Positions 50,020 through 58,781 of a DNA stretch of 64,000 nucleotides are shown piece after piece. Each line of letters opens with the position of its first letter. The stretch's first letter is position 1. Origin of the DNA: Priestia taiwanensis (lineage in GTDB: Bacteria > Bacillota > Bacilli > Bacillales > Bacillaceae_G); contig NZ_BMFK01000001.1 in the NCBI RefSeq assembly GCF_014638355.1, positions 1,937,160 through 2,001,159 on the forward strand, read 5' to 3'. The position numbers and the translations under genes are program-made. The notes under the pieces are model-generated. The model saw nothing but the letters and a program-made list of their open reading frames with translations. It had not been told where the DNA came from and searched no databases.

Positions 50020-51717
50020 TTATACTAACACTTTGTCATCGATAGATTGTAAATATGAATCAATCTCCCCAATAACTGATGCCACGCATCCGTCTTCAAA
50101 TGGTGAAATTAAATTTGCTACTTTCACTAACTCTAGGAAACTCTTCGTTCCACCTTGCTTACATAACTCTACGTAGTCTTTCCACGCATCGTCGCGGTCT
50201 GCATGCATTCTCTTCCAGAACTGAAGCGCACAAATTTGCGCTAACGTGTAATCAATATAGTAGAACGGTCCGTTATAAATGTGTGCTTGACGTTGCCAGA
50301 ACCCACCTTTTTCTAAATACTCAAATCCATCATAGTTAATATGTGGTAAGTATTTCTTTTCGATTTCTCGCCATGCAAGGTTACGCTCTGCTGGCGTAAA
50401 GTCTGGATTTTCATAGATTACGTGTTGGAACTCATCTACTGCTACACCGTATGGAATGAATAGAAGTGCACCACTTAAATGATCAAAGTAGTATTTCTCT
50501 GTATCTTCTTGGAAGAACCCTTCCATCCACGGCCATGTGAAGAATTCCATACTCATTGAATGGATTTCACACGCTTCGTATGTTGGCCATACACATTCAG
50601 GTGTTTCGATATGACGGCTTGAGTACACTTGGAATGCGTGACCTGCTTCGTGCGTTAATACGTCGATATCCCCTGACGTACCGTTGAAGTTTGAGAAAAT
50701 ATACGGCGCTTTGTAATTCGGTAAGTACGTGCAGTATCCGCCACCTGCTTTTCCTGGCTTCGCTACTAAGTCCATTAAGTCATTGTCACGCATGAACGTG
50801 AAGAACTCGTCTGTTTCAAGCGATAATTCTTTGTACATGTTCGCACCTTTTTCAATGATCCACTCAGGCTCACCTTTTGGCGTTGCATTACCTGATTTGA
50901 ACATCACTCCACCATCATAGTAACGTAATGCGTCTACACCAATACGCTCTTGTTGGCGCTCGCGTAACTTCGTCGCTACTGGTACGATGATTTCTTCCAC
51001 TTGCTTACGGAACGCTTGCACCATCTCTGCGTTATAATCAGTACGCTTCATTCGTGCATAACCAAGCTCCACGAAGTTGTTGAATCCTAACTTCTTCGCA
51101 ATTGTTGAACGTATTTTTACAAGCTTATCGTAAATATCATCGAACTTTTCTTGATTTTCTACAAAGAAGCTATTGTACGCTTCATGCGCTTTCTTTCTAC
51201 GCTCACGGTTTTCATCTTCCATGAACGGTTGTAATTGCGCTAATGTGTACTCTTTTCCTTCAAATAGAACTTTTGCAGATGCACGTAAATTCGTATACGC
51301 AGAAGATAATTTGTTTTCTTGTTGTAAGTCTTCTAATACAGCATCATCGAATGTTTTCACTTCTAACTCTGCTAGTAAGAAGAATTGCTTTCCATACTTC
51401 TCCTCTAGCTCCGTGCGGAAAGGTGAAGCTAGTAACGCTTTGTATAACTTTGTTACAAAACTTTGCATTACTGGACCTGCTTCATCGAAAAATTCTTGTT
51501 CTGCATTATAAAATTCATCTGTCGTATCAATCGATTGACGAATAGACGCAATCGTTCCCATCGTATCTACATCGTTACGAAGAACGTTAATTTCGTTTAA
51601 TACATCAGCTTGCTCATCAGCAGTCGTTGCCTTTGCAAACTTTTCTACTAATGCTGTAAACTTCGCTTCTACTTCTTTCACACTTGGACGTACGTATGTA
51701 TATTCTGAAAAACCCAT
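50020..51717 (-). CDS. M3 family oligoendopeptidase (array copy 4)
   Basis: The most upstream copy, 565 residues if started at the ATG at 51717 (MGFSEYTYVRP), which has GGAGG close before it; the open frame continues upstream to 51861 without support. HEAGH is at 356-360 and the Glu ligand region is intact. The GKAGGGYCTYLPNYKAPYIFSNF segment places it with copy 3. It is probably the ancestor-like member, because its N-terminus is closest to that of copy 3 and to the remnant at 52419. Confidence 0.92.
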   Translation of the reverse strand: MGFSEYTYVRPSVKEVEAKFTALVEKFAKATTADEQADVLNEINVLRNDVDTMGTIASIRQSIDTTDEFYNAEQEFFDEAGPVMQSFVTKLYKALLASPFRTELEEKYGKQFFLLAELEVKTFDDAVLEDLQQENKLSSAYTNLRASAKVLFEGKEYTLAQLQPFMEDENRERRKKAHEAYNSFFVENQEKFDDIYDKLVKIRSTIAKKLGFNNFVELGYARMKRTDYNAEMVQAFRKQVEEIIVPVATKLRERQQERIGVDALRYYDGGVMFKSGNATPKGEPEWIIEKGANMYKELSLETDEFFTFMRDNDLMDLVAKPGKAGGGYCTYLPNYKAPYIFSNFNGTSGDIDVLTHEAGHAFQVYSSRHIETPECVWPTYEACEIHSMSMEFFTWPWMEGFFQEDTEKYYFDHLSGALLFIPYGVAVDEFQHVIYENPDFTPAERNLAWREIEKKYLPHINYDGFEYLEKGGFWQRQAHIYNGPFYYIDYTLAQICALQFWKRMHADRDDAWKDYVELCKQGGTKSFLELVKVANLISPFEDGCVASVIGEIDSYLQSIDDKVLV

Positions 51718-51829
51718 TATGTATCTCCTCCATTTCTCTTCTATTATACATAGAATAGATAATAAAGTTAACTGAATATTTTCAATTAACTTATAATAGT
51801 AGGTAATTAAAAATATTGGAGTGGAAATA

Positions 51830-52399
51830 ATGAAACGATTAGCTATTATTACCGTAGGCAAAACACATAGTGGAAAAACAGCCTTTGCTAGAATGCTAGA
51901 GGATGTCTTACCAAACTCATTTGTGATGGACCAAGATAATCAAGCTCTGTTTCTCAACACGTATTATAAGAACTTGCTCCCCACAGAAGGGCCGAATACA
52001 TTGAAACACGCGCTTTCGCAAGTAATTGTCAAGCATGCAATGGAACAAACCGACTTACATTTCATTATTTGCAATGCAAATCGTAGTCGAGACAGCCGAG
52101 CTTATTTACTAGACGAACTGTTTCCTAGCGATAGATTTGTTCGTATCCTCGTCCATTTTGATTTAGCAGATGAAGTACTTCATGAACGAGTAACAACGAG
52201 TGCACGAAGTACAGCTATCTTTCGAGATGCAACGTTAACATTTGAAGAACTATTAAGCCATCAACATCGAGAAGATGTCATCGATCCAATAGAAGGAGAA
52301 GCTGATTATTTGTTTGTGTTGAAAGATAGCTCAGAAGTGGAATCAGTTATGCAAGAAATCATCCATCTGGCAAAAAACCAAAAACCGCTCAACATATAA
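51830..52399 (+). CDS. P-loop ATP-binding protein, kinase-like
   Basis: A 189-residue P-loop protein of the AAA_33/zeta-toxin-like small-molecule kinase type. The Walker A is VGKTHSGKTAFARML (residues 7-21), DQDNQ follows, and HFIICNANRSRDSRAYLLDEL gives a Walker-B-like strand and lid arginines. The substrate is unknown. GGAG lies eight bases before the ATG at 51830. It is inserted in opposite orientation between the M3 array and its broken fifth copy. Confidence 0.8.
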   Translation: MKRLAIITVGKTHSGKTAFARMLEDVLPNSFVMDQDNQALFLNTYYKNLLPTEGPNTLKHALSQVIVKHAMEQTDLHFIICNANRSRDSRAYLLDELFPSDRFVRILVHFDLADEVLHERVTTSARSTAIFRDATLTFEELLSHQHREDVIDPIEGEADYLFVLKDSSEVESVMQEIIHLAKNQKPLNI

Positions 52400-52415
52400 A
52401 ATGAGCGGTTTTTCC
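52379..52415 (+). terminator. terminator after the kinase-like gene
   Basis: AAAACCGCTC pairs with GAGCGGTTTT, followed by TCC. The left arm overlaps the end of the gene. Confidence 0.85.
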
Positions 52416-52418
52416 TTC

Positions 52419-52651
52419 TTATAACGCTTTGTCATCCACTGATTCTAGGTACGAATCAATTTCCCCAATAATAGATGCAACACATCCATCTTCAAACGGT
52501 GAAATAAGGTTTGCTACTTCAACTAATTGTAAGAATGATTTTGTACCACCTTGCTTACATAACTCTACGTAATCGTTCCACGGTTCTCATGCATTCTCTT
52601 CCAGAACTGTAATGCACAAATCTGTGCTAACGTGTAATCAATATAATAAAA
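52419..52651 (-). pseudogene. remnant of a fifth M3 oligoendopeptidase
   Basis: The minus strand encodes the last ~75 codons of an M3 copy: FYYIDYTLAQICALQFWKRMH, then after a frame break YVELCKQGGTKSFLQLVEVAN, and ends in DDKAL and TAA. About ten bases are missing after MHEN (near 52577), which shifts the frame, and the first ~490 codons are absent. It is therefore not functional and marks an older, longer array. Confidence 0.9.
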
Positions 52652-52713
52652 TAACCAGCTTATTTTACAGAAAAATCCAAAAAAGATAACAACTCATTAT
52701 CTCTTTTCACTAG
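52652..52713. other. short gap beyond the pseudogene breakpoint
   Basis: The sequence no longer resembles the M3 genes. A short AGATAACAA...TTATCTCTTTT hairpin may terminate the MMPL gene on the minus strand. Confidence 0.4.
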
Positions 52714-54930
52714 TCACATATGTGATTTCTCTACTTCTTCTTTCTTCCATAACTTCCCTGGCCAAAAAGCATATTTGCCTAACACGACAGTAATTGCTGG
52801 GACGAGAAGTGGTCGTACAATGAATGTATCGAGTAATACACCGATTGCGGTTACGATACCGAACTGAACGAGCACTTGCATGGGCAAGGTTGCTAATACT
52901 GCAAACGTTCCGGCTAAAATAAGACCGGCAGATGTAATAACACTACCTGTTTGTACAACGCCGTTCTTCACAGCTTCTATATGGGATTGCTTATGCTTAT
53001 TCTTCCAAATCTCTGATACCATGAAAATATTATAATCTTCTCCTAATGCAACGATAAAGACGAATGCATACAGTGGGATCGCTCCTTGGATTGCCGGGTC
53101 TCCTAGACCGTAATGAAGAATAAGCCACCCTGCTCCTAGTGCAGAGAAGAATGATAAGACAACCGTTAAAATTAAGTAAACCATCGCAACAATTGAACGT
53201 AAATACACAAGTAACAATAACGCAATAATGCCAATCATTACTGGAATGATAACAGCTTGATCACGCTCCGTTGTTTGTTTCGTATCGTACAGTGCAGCTG
53301 TCTCACCGCCAATCCATACATGTTCTTCTACCTCGTTTATTCCAGCATCACGTACAATTGCTGCGACCGTACTGCGTAACTCTGGAATGTGGTTCATCGC
53401 TTCGATAGAGTATGGATCTTCTTGCAAGGACACTTCATACAACACTAATTGAGGAGTATCCTTTCCTTTCATCGGCTCTTTCACTCCCTCGATGAAAGGA
53501 AGTTTTTCTAGCTCACTTTTCACAGCAAGCCCTTTGTCACCTTCATCTACGACAATCTTCACTGGTGCCAATTCTCCAGCTGAGAATTGTTCCGAAATTA
53601 ATTCAAATCCTTCTCGTGACGGCATATCTTTCGGGAAGGATTCGAGTAAGTTATACGTCACTTGAATACGAGGAACAAATGATGCTAATCCACCTAATAA
53701 CACAAGGCTAATGAAAATAATTGTCCACGGCTTACGTGTAACGATACTACTTACCTTCTCACTAATGACTTTCTTCGTCTTCTTCTCTTTATACGGCTTG
53801 TTTTTCTTTTTCGCTAATACTTCATTCATCTCATCTGTTCGCGGAATAAATGGATAGAATGCCGCTCTCCCAATAACCGCAAGGATCGCTGGTAGAATCG
53901 TTAACGCTGCAATACCCATAATGAGTACCGCCACACTAAATGGAATTGCAAATCGATGGAACGCCCCATAATGCGCAAGTAATAACGTTCCTAATCCAAA
54001 TACAACAGTAAGTGCGCTCATGAAAATAGCACCACCCGACTCCTTCATAGCAATGTGAAGTGCTTTCAGCTTATTTCCTTCTACTAGTAAATAATCACGA
54101 TACCTCGAAATAAGGAATAAACAATAATCCGTTCCTGCACCGAATAAGAGCACCGTCATAATTGCAAGCGCCTGTGAGTCCGTTACAATCCAGCCTTTTT
54201 CTGCCAGAAAGCCAAGAACAGGGCTAATAATACCATACGCAAATCCAACAACAATTAACGGTAAAATGGCTAAAATCGGTGAACGATATAAAAGAATAAG
54301 TAACACTAATACAAGTACTACTGTTGCGATTAACAACTTCACATCCGCTTGTGTAAATAACGCTACTGCATCTGTTTGAATACCAACAGGCCCTGATAGA
54401 CGAACGTGTAAGCCTTCATCCGATAATTCACGTTCAAATGGATTATCACCGAAGATATGTGTAATGCGTTTCTGTAATTCCTCCATATTCGCTTGAAGTA
54501 CTTCCGTGCCTGCTGACTCGTCAAAAAAGATAGGTGTTACAAGCGTACTTCCATTCTCTGATGCTTGTTGCATCAATGCTTGCGGTGGTGGCGGCAACAT
54601 TGCTTGGCCTTCAAGCGGCGTTTCTTGTAGCTCTTTGTACATACGCTGAATTGCTTCATAATCCGTGCTCTGCAAACTACTATCCTTATGCCACACTATT
54701 AATAATGGATTACCTGCATCATTTGGGAATTCCTTATTTATTAACTCATTCGCCTGTACAGATAATGCTGTATCAGGAAGATTTGTTACTTGATCTGTTT
54801 TTGTTTCGTTCGCAGATGGCCAAGCAAACGATAACACAAGTGTCAATAGAACCCACATGATAAGTGTTATCCACCTCGTCTTCGAACCTCCAACGGCTTT
54901 TCCCCACGTAGAGAGAGGATGTTTTTTCAT
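52714..54930 (-). CDS. MMPL/RND-type exporter
   Basis: A 738-residue MMPL-family transporter, similar to B. subtilis YdfJ. It has two repeats of one helix, a large extracellular loop and five helices: first helix ~20-36, loop to ~190, helices to ~365, and a second set after ~400. The membrane motif GAGTDYCLFLISRYRD (~263-278) and its counterpart ALGEDYNIFMVSEIW (~624-638) contain the proton-relay Asp. Substrates are lipids or hydrophobic drugs in other members. It is divergent from a TetR gene with an operator-like palindrome between. Confidence 0.9.
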   Translation of the reverse strand: MKKHPLSTWGKAVGGSKTRWITLIMWVLLTLVLSFAWPSANETKTDQVTNLPDTALSVQANELINKEFPNDAGNPLLIVWHKDSSLQSTDYEAIQRMYKELQETPLEGQAMLPPPPQALMQQASENGSTLVTPIFFDESAGTEVLQANMEELQKRITHIFGDNPFERELSDEGLHVRLSGPVGIQTDAVALFTQADVKLLIATVVLVLVLLILLYRSPILAILPLIVVGFAYGIISPVLGFLAEKGWIVTDSQALAIMTVLLFGAGTDYCLFLISRYRDYLLVEGNKLKALHIAMKESGGAIFMSALTVVFGLGTLLLAHYGAFHRFAIPFSVAVLIMGIAALTILPAILAVIGRAAFYPFIPRTDEMNEVLAKKKNKPYKEKKTKKVISEKVSSIVTRKPWTIIFISLVLLGGLASFVPRIQVTYNLLESFPKDMPSREGFELISEQFSAGELAPVKIVVDEGDKGLAVKSELEKLPFIEGVKEPMKGKDTPQLVLYEVSLQEDPYSIEAMNHIPELRSTVAAIVRDAGINEVEEHVWIGGETAALYDTKQTTERDQAVIIPVMIGIIALLLLVYLRSIVAMVYLILTVVLSFFSALGAGWLILHYGLGDPAIQGAIPLYAFVFIVALGEDYNIFMVSEIWKNKHKQSHIEAVKNGVVQTGSVITSAGLILAGTFAVLATLPMQVLVQFGIVTAIGVLLDTFIVRPLLVPAITVVLGKYAFWPGKLWKKEEVEKSHM

Positions 54931-54981
54931 ATAAAAATCCCACCTTTTCTCATTTTTATCCTTTTCACTAATTATATATAC

Positions 54982-54999
54982 TGGTTAGTTAATTAATCA
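54982..54999. promoter_or_regulatory. candidate TetR operator
   Basis: TGGTTAGTT-AATTAATCA is an inverted repeat with two G-T type mismatches, 51 bases before the MMPL gene and 61 before the TetR gene. Such sites between divergent TetR and exporter genes are usually bound by the TetR protein. Confidence 0.55.
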
Positions 55000-55060
55000 A
55001 GAGCTATTTTTGTAATATGATATACTAATTATAACTGTAAAAAAGTTAGGAGAGAGCACA

Positions 55061-55678
55061 TTGGAACAGAAACATCGCCCACTTGGAAGACCGCGTCAAG
55101 ACAAAAAGGCAAAGCCGACAAAAGATGTGATTATCGACGTAGCGACTATGCTATTTCTTACTAGAGGCTACCAACTCGTATCGATCGATGATGTTGCAAA
55201 AGAATGTGGTGTCACGAAAGCAACGATTTACTACTATTACGCAACAAAGGCTGACCTCTTCACCGCTACAATGGTGCAAATGATGATACGCATTCAACAA
55301 CGAATGGCACACATTTTATCCGCTAAGACACCACTCAAAGAACGATTACTTGAACTTGCGAAGGCTCAGTTAAAAGCGACGGTAGATATTGATCTAAAAG
55401 GGTTTATGAAGGAAGCGAAAATTTCGTTATCCGAGGAACAACTCCAGCAAATGAAAGAAGTAGAAGATAAGTTATATGCGGTATTAGAAGAAGCATTAAC
55501 GAAAGCAATGGCGGACGGCGAAATTCCTTCCTCTCACCCACAATTAGCGGCACACGCTTTCTTATCTATCCTAGCAGTAGGAAACTACAAAGATACAAAT
55601 CAACAACCAATCATCCAAGATTTAGATGCGTTAGCAATACAGCTTGTTAATCTATATTGGAACGGATTAAATGAATAG
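55061..55678 (+). CDS. TetR/AcrR family repressor
   Basis: A 205-residue regulator. The helix-turn-helix is VSIDDVAKECGVTKATIYYYYATKADLF (~40-67), with a basic leader GRPRQDKKAKPTK. The C-terminal ligand domain is helical. The start is a TTG with AGGAGAG upstream. It most likely represses the divergent MMPL exporter and itself. A strong terminator follows at 55690. Confidence 0.9.
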   Translation: MEQKHRPLGRPRQDKKAKPTKDVIIDVATMLFLTRGYQLVSIDDVAKECGVTKATIYYYYATKADLFTATMVQMMIRIQQRMAHILSAKTPLKERLLELAKAQLKATVDIDLKGFMKEAKISLSEEQLQQMKEVEDKLYAVLEEALTKAMADGEIPSSHPQLAAHAFLSILAVGNYKDTNQQPIIQDLDALAIQLVNLYWNGLNE

Positions 55679-55689
55679 CTACACATACA

Positions 55690-55729
55690 AAAGACAGCTA
55701 ATTGATGCATCGATTAGCTGTCTTTTTCT
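55690..55729. terminator. bidirectional terminator
   Basis: AAAGACAGCTAAT and ATTAGCTGTCTTT pair around a short self-complementary loop (GATGCATC), with A- and T-runs on the two sides. Confidence 0.92.
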
Positions 55730-55734
55730 ATTCC

Positions 55735-56436
55735 TTATGGTAAATCAATAAACATAAATCTTCCGCCGTTTGTTGAAGTGATTTCTACATCTGTTGTATC
55801 TGTAATACGAGCCGAATCACCTGTTGTTAACGTCTCACCACCGTTAATTGCGATATCTCCTTCAATAACCATGATGAAGATACGACGACCTTCTGCTTGC
55901 TTATACGGAATTGTATAGCCTGCTTCAATATCCGATAAATAAATCGTTAAATCTTGGTGAATATGAGCAACTTCATTGCTATCTGGATTCTTCGTTACGA
56001 CTGGAAGTAAATTATTCTTCATCTTTGTAATGTCATACGCTGTTTTTTCGTAAGACGGTGTTAATCCTTGTACTTCTGGTAAGAACCACATTTGGAAGAA
56101 GTGTACTTCCTCTGTTGATGGATTTACTTCCGAATGATAAATACCTGTTCCAGCTGACATACGTTGAATCTCACCAAATGTCGTTACCGCTTTGTGTCCT
56201 TTACTATCTTCATGCTGTAAATGTCCTTCCAATACAAGCGACACAATCTCCATCTCTTGATGTGGATGCATTCCAAAACCACGATGTCCTGCAACGCGAT
56301 CGTCATTTAAGACGCGCATTGGTCCAAATAAGATATTATCATGATCCATATATTCCGCAAATGAGAAGCTAAAACGGCTATTTAACCACCCGTGGTTTGC
56401 ATTGTAACGTGATTCGCTTTTATAAATGTTAATCAT
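55735..56436 (-). CDS. pirin family protein
   Basis: A 233-residue bicupin of the pirin type. The N-terminal metal site is visible as GFGMHPHQEMEIVSLVLEGHLQHED (~53-78), with HxH and a Glu, and then SAGTGIYHSEVN. Some pirins are quercetin 2,3-dioxygenases. The C-terminal cupin has no metal motif. The gene has an MhqR-type operator just before it and lies downstream of a MarR gene, which suggests induction by quinones or other electrophiles. Confidence 0.9.
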   Translation of the reverse strand: MINIYKSESRYNANHGWLNSRFSFSFAEYMDHDNILFGPMRVLNDDRVAGHRGFGMHPHQEMEIVSLVLEGHLQHEDSKGHKAVTTFGEIQRMSAGTGIYHSEVNPSTEEVHFFQMWFLPEVQGLTPSYEKTAYDITKMKNNLLPVVTKNPDSNEVAHIHQDLTIYLSDIEAGYTIPYKQAEGRRIFIMVIEGDIAINGGETLTTGDSARITDTTDVEITSTNGGRFMFIDLP

Positions 56437-56453
56437 TTTATATTCCTCCTATT

Positions 56454-56471
56454 TATCTTTAATTCGAGATA
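56454..56471. promoter_or_regulatory. MhqR-type operator before the pirin gene
   Basis: TATCTTTAATTCGAGATA is an imperfect palindrome that differs from the B. subtilis MhqR box TATCTCGAATTCGAGATA at two positions. It lies 18 bases before the pirin start. Confidence 0.65.
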
Positions 56472-56507
56472 TTCATGTAAAAAAATTTTGTTTTTATTTT
56501 TTTATTT

Positions 56508-56936
56508 CTATTTTTTTAGCTTCTTTAACAGGCCAATAACATCATCTTTCTCTTCTGCTGTTAAAGTTTGTAACGCTTCATGTAGTACTTCCTCATGTTG
56601 CGGAAAGATGTCTTCCATGAACACATTACCTTTGTCCGTCAACTTCGCATACGAAATACGACGGTCCTTTTCACATGGCTTACGGATAACCAGTTCTTTA
56701 TCAACTAGTTTATCAACAACATATGTGATACTACCACTTGCAATCAAAATCCTGTCTCCAATTTGTTGAAGTGGCTGTGGCCCTCTATGAAATAATAGCT
56801 CCAACACAGCAAACTCCGTCGGATTTAGCCCAAAACTCTTAATAGACTTCGCGCTAATATCTTGAATGGAGCGATATGCCCTAGATAGCACAACAAACAA
56901 TTTTAACGATTGCTGAATATCTTCCCTCTCATTCAT
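56508..56936 (-). CDS. MarR family regulator, MhqR-like
   Basis: A 142-residue winged-helix repressor. LNPTEFAVLELLFHRGPQPLQQIGDRILIASGSITYVVDKLVDKELVIRKPCEKDRRISYAKLTDKG is the complete MarR core (residues ~36-100) and is close to B. subtilis MhqR, which controls quinone-detoxification genes. There is one cysteine in the core (in RKPCEKD). Its own promoter carries an MhqR-type box at 56959-56976, so it is probably autoregulated. Confidence 0.85.
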   Translation of the reverse strand: MNEREDIQQSLKLFVVLSRAYRSIQDISAKSIKSFGLNPTEFAVLELLFHRGPQPLQQIGDRILIASGSITYVVDKLVDKELVIRKPCEKDRRISYAKLTDKGNVFMEDIFPQHEEVLHEALQTLTAEEKDDVIGLLKKLKK

Positions 56937-56958
56937 CTGTTATTCAATCCTCTCTCAA

Positions 56959-56976
56959 TATCTTGAATTTGAGATA
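56959..56976. promoter_or_regulatory. MhqR-type operator before the MarR gene
   Basis: TATCTTGAATTTGAGATA differs from the MhqR consensus TATCTCGAATTCGAGATA at two positions and from the box at 56454 at two or three. It lies 23 bases before the MarR start. Confidence 0.65.
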
Positions 56977-57071
56977 ATTATACCAAAAAAAATAGAAAAA
57001 GCAAACATCTTCTTTTCCCCTTCCTTTTTCGACAAATTCCCCTATAATAAAACATGGTAAGGAGGTAGATT

Positions 57072-58589
57072 GTGAACATCCATAAACATAAAGGGGTATT
57101 GTACATACTCATTGTTATTATCCCAACTTTATTCGTCGCCGTTTTATTCTATTCACATAACAGGCAATATTTACATATGGAAAAAGAGAAAGAAGCACAG
57201 AAAAATGCTTTTTCATACAAACAAAACTTAGACAAATTCATGAGCAATACGATTACAAGTCTTGAAACATTAAGCTTAATGGCAAGTGCCATAAAGAATG
57301 AAAATGTAAAGAATGACAGTGAAGATGCGAAAATTGAATATCTACTTGGTGAATTATCAAATAGCCCTACGGACTTCTCTTATTATTACTATGCGAGCCC
57401 AGAAGGTCAATTATATTTAGGCTCTCATCCCATTGATGCTCCGGTTGATATTACTGATCGAGATTACTTTGAAGAAGTGTCTACGAAACGAGTAACCGTA
57501 TTCTCTCATTTTGTCACAGACCGTGTACTAAACCAAGAATCTATTATCGCTGCTACCCCAGTAGAAAATGACGAGAAAGAGCTAGTTGGTATTCTTATTG
57601 CAATACTACATCTGCAAAACATGGAAAATACAATTAAATCTGTTGTGAGTTATCCTTACTATACTGTACAAGATGAGAAAGGCCAGCAAATTATTGGTCA
57701 GGCACCAACAGACGGAAAGAAATATTATCCACATACCGAACAGTTAGCGGAAGATCGTGTTCCTTGGAGTGTAACAGTATATGCAAACAGTGTAACTGCT
57801 GACGAAATTATTCAACGCTGTATTCCAGCTGTTCTATTCGCTCTTGTTGTAACACATATTTTGTACTTATTAATTCTGTATTATATGCTCAAGAAGGAAA
57901 CAGCATTTGAAAAGAGACAAAACGAAATTCAAAAAATTGAATTAATCGGCTCTCTAGCAGCAAGCACGGCACACGAAATCCGTAATCCACTAACAGGTAT
58001 TAAAGGATTCGTTACGTTACTTAGTCAGAAGTATGATAATCCCGAAGATAATCTATACTTCTCGATTATCCAAGATGAAATTACACGCATTAACGAGATT
58101 ATTAGTGATTTCCTTGTACTCGGAAAGCCAGTAGAATTCGCCAAGGAACAACATGACTTAACAGCGATTATTCATGAAGTATTCCCAATGATTCAATTAG
58201 AAGCAAAGATGAATGGTGTTCGCGTAAGACACCAGTTTACAACGAAACCGACACCTATTTATTGCTCGAAAAATCATATTAAACAAATTTTACTAAATTT
58301 ATCAAAGAATGCATTAGAAGCAATGAAAGAAGATGACACGTTAACAATTAAAGTACGTATTAAAGAAGACTATGTCCAACTCATCGTTAAAGACACAGGA
58401 GAAGGTATCCCCGAAGATCGTCTAGAAAATATCTTCCAACCATTCTATACATCAAAGGATACAGGAACTGGACTTGGCCTTGTCATTTGTGAGCGTATTG
58501 TCGACACGTACAACGGAAAAATCATCATCAATAGTATAGAAGGAAAAGGAACAACCGTTCAAGTATTTTTCCCACTATGCACAGAGTAA
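57072..58589 (+). CDS. membrane sensor histidine kinase, KinD-like
   Basis: A 505-residue kinase with an N-terminal helix (residues ~9-27), an extracellular Cache-type sensor (~30-250, with DITDRDYFEEVSTKRVTVFSHF) and a second helix (~256-275). His301 lies in STAHEIRNPLTGIKGFVTLL, followed by N-box NLSKNALEAM and G-boxes DTGEGIP and GTGLGLVI. Length, architecture and neighbours (MhqR-like gene, motAB) match B. subtilis KinD (506 aa). It should phosphorylate Spo0F or Spo0A, encoded elsewhere. A GTG start with AAGGAGG upstream. Confidence 0.88.
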   Translation: MNIHKHKGVLYILIVIIPTLFVAVLFYSHNRQYLHMEKEKEAQKNAFSYKQNLDKFMSNTITSLETLSLMASAIKNENVKNDSEDAKIEYLLGELSNSPTDFSYYYYASPEGQLYLGSHPIDAPVDITDRDYFEEVSTKRVTVFSHFVTDRVLNQESIIAATPVENDEKELVGILIAILHLQNMENTIKSVVSYPYYTVQDEKGQQIIGQAPTDGKKYYPHTEQLAEDRVPWSVTVYANSVTADEIIQRCIPAVLFALVVTHILYLLILYYMLKKETAFEKRQNEIQKIELIGSLAASTAHEIRNPLTGIKGFVTLLSQKYDNPEDNLYFSIIQDEITRINEIISDFLVLGKPVEFAKEQHDLTAIIHEVFPMIQLEAKMNGVRVRHQFTTKPTPIYCSKNHIKQILLNLSKNALEAMKEDDTLTIKVRIKEDYVQLIVKDTGEGIPEDRLENIFQPFYTSKDTGTGLGLVICERIVDTYNGKIIINSIEGKGTTVQVFFPLCTE

Positions 58590-58600
58590 ATAATGGTATC

Positions 58601-58636
58601 AAACGGAGATCATCTATCAATGATCTCCGTTTTTTA
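58601..58636 (+). terminator. terminator after the KinD-like gene
   Basis: AACGGAGATCAT pairs with ATGATCTCCGTT, then TTTTT. Confidence 0.93.
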
Positions 58637-58713
58637 CATCAGTCAAAGGTACTATATCACTTTCTCTAACTAGGAATTTTAGCATGAAAAGAGTCAATTA
58701 CAACAAATTCCTT

Positions 58714-58739
58714 TAACAACAGTATATTTCAACCGATAT
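58714..58739 (+). promoter_or_regulatory. candidate SigD promoter of motAB
   Basis: TAAC at 58714-58717, 14 bases, then ACCGATAT at 58732-58739, close to the SigD consensus TAAA-N15-GCCGATAT. It ends 42 bases before motA. Confidence 0.55.
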
Positions 58740-58781
58740 AAAGAATAACTGTATGCACTAGAAAGGAAGAATGGTCACATT

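Noticed and set aside
58675-58695. MogR-type box (TTTT-N5-AAAA) before motA
   Set aside because: TTTTAGCATGAAAA has six instead of five central bases and GC in the centre; not a convincing match.
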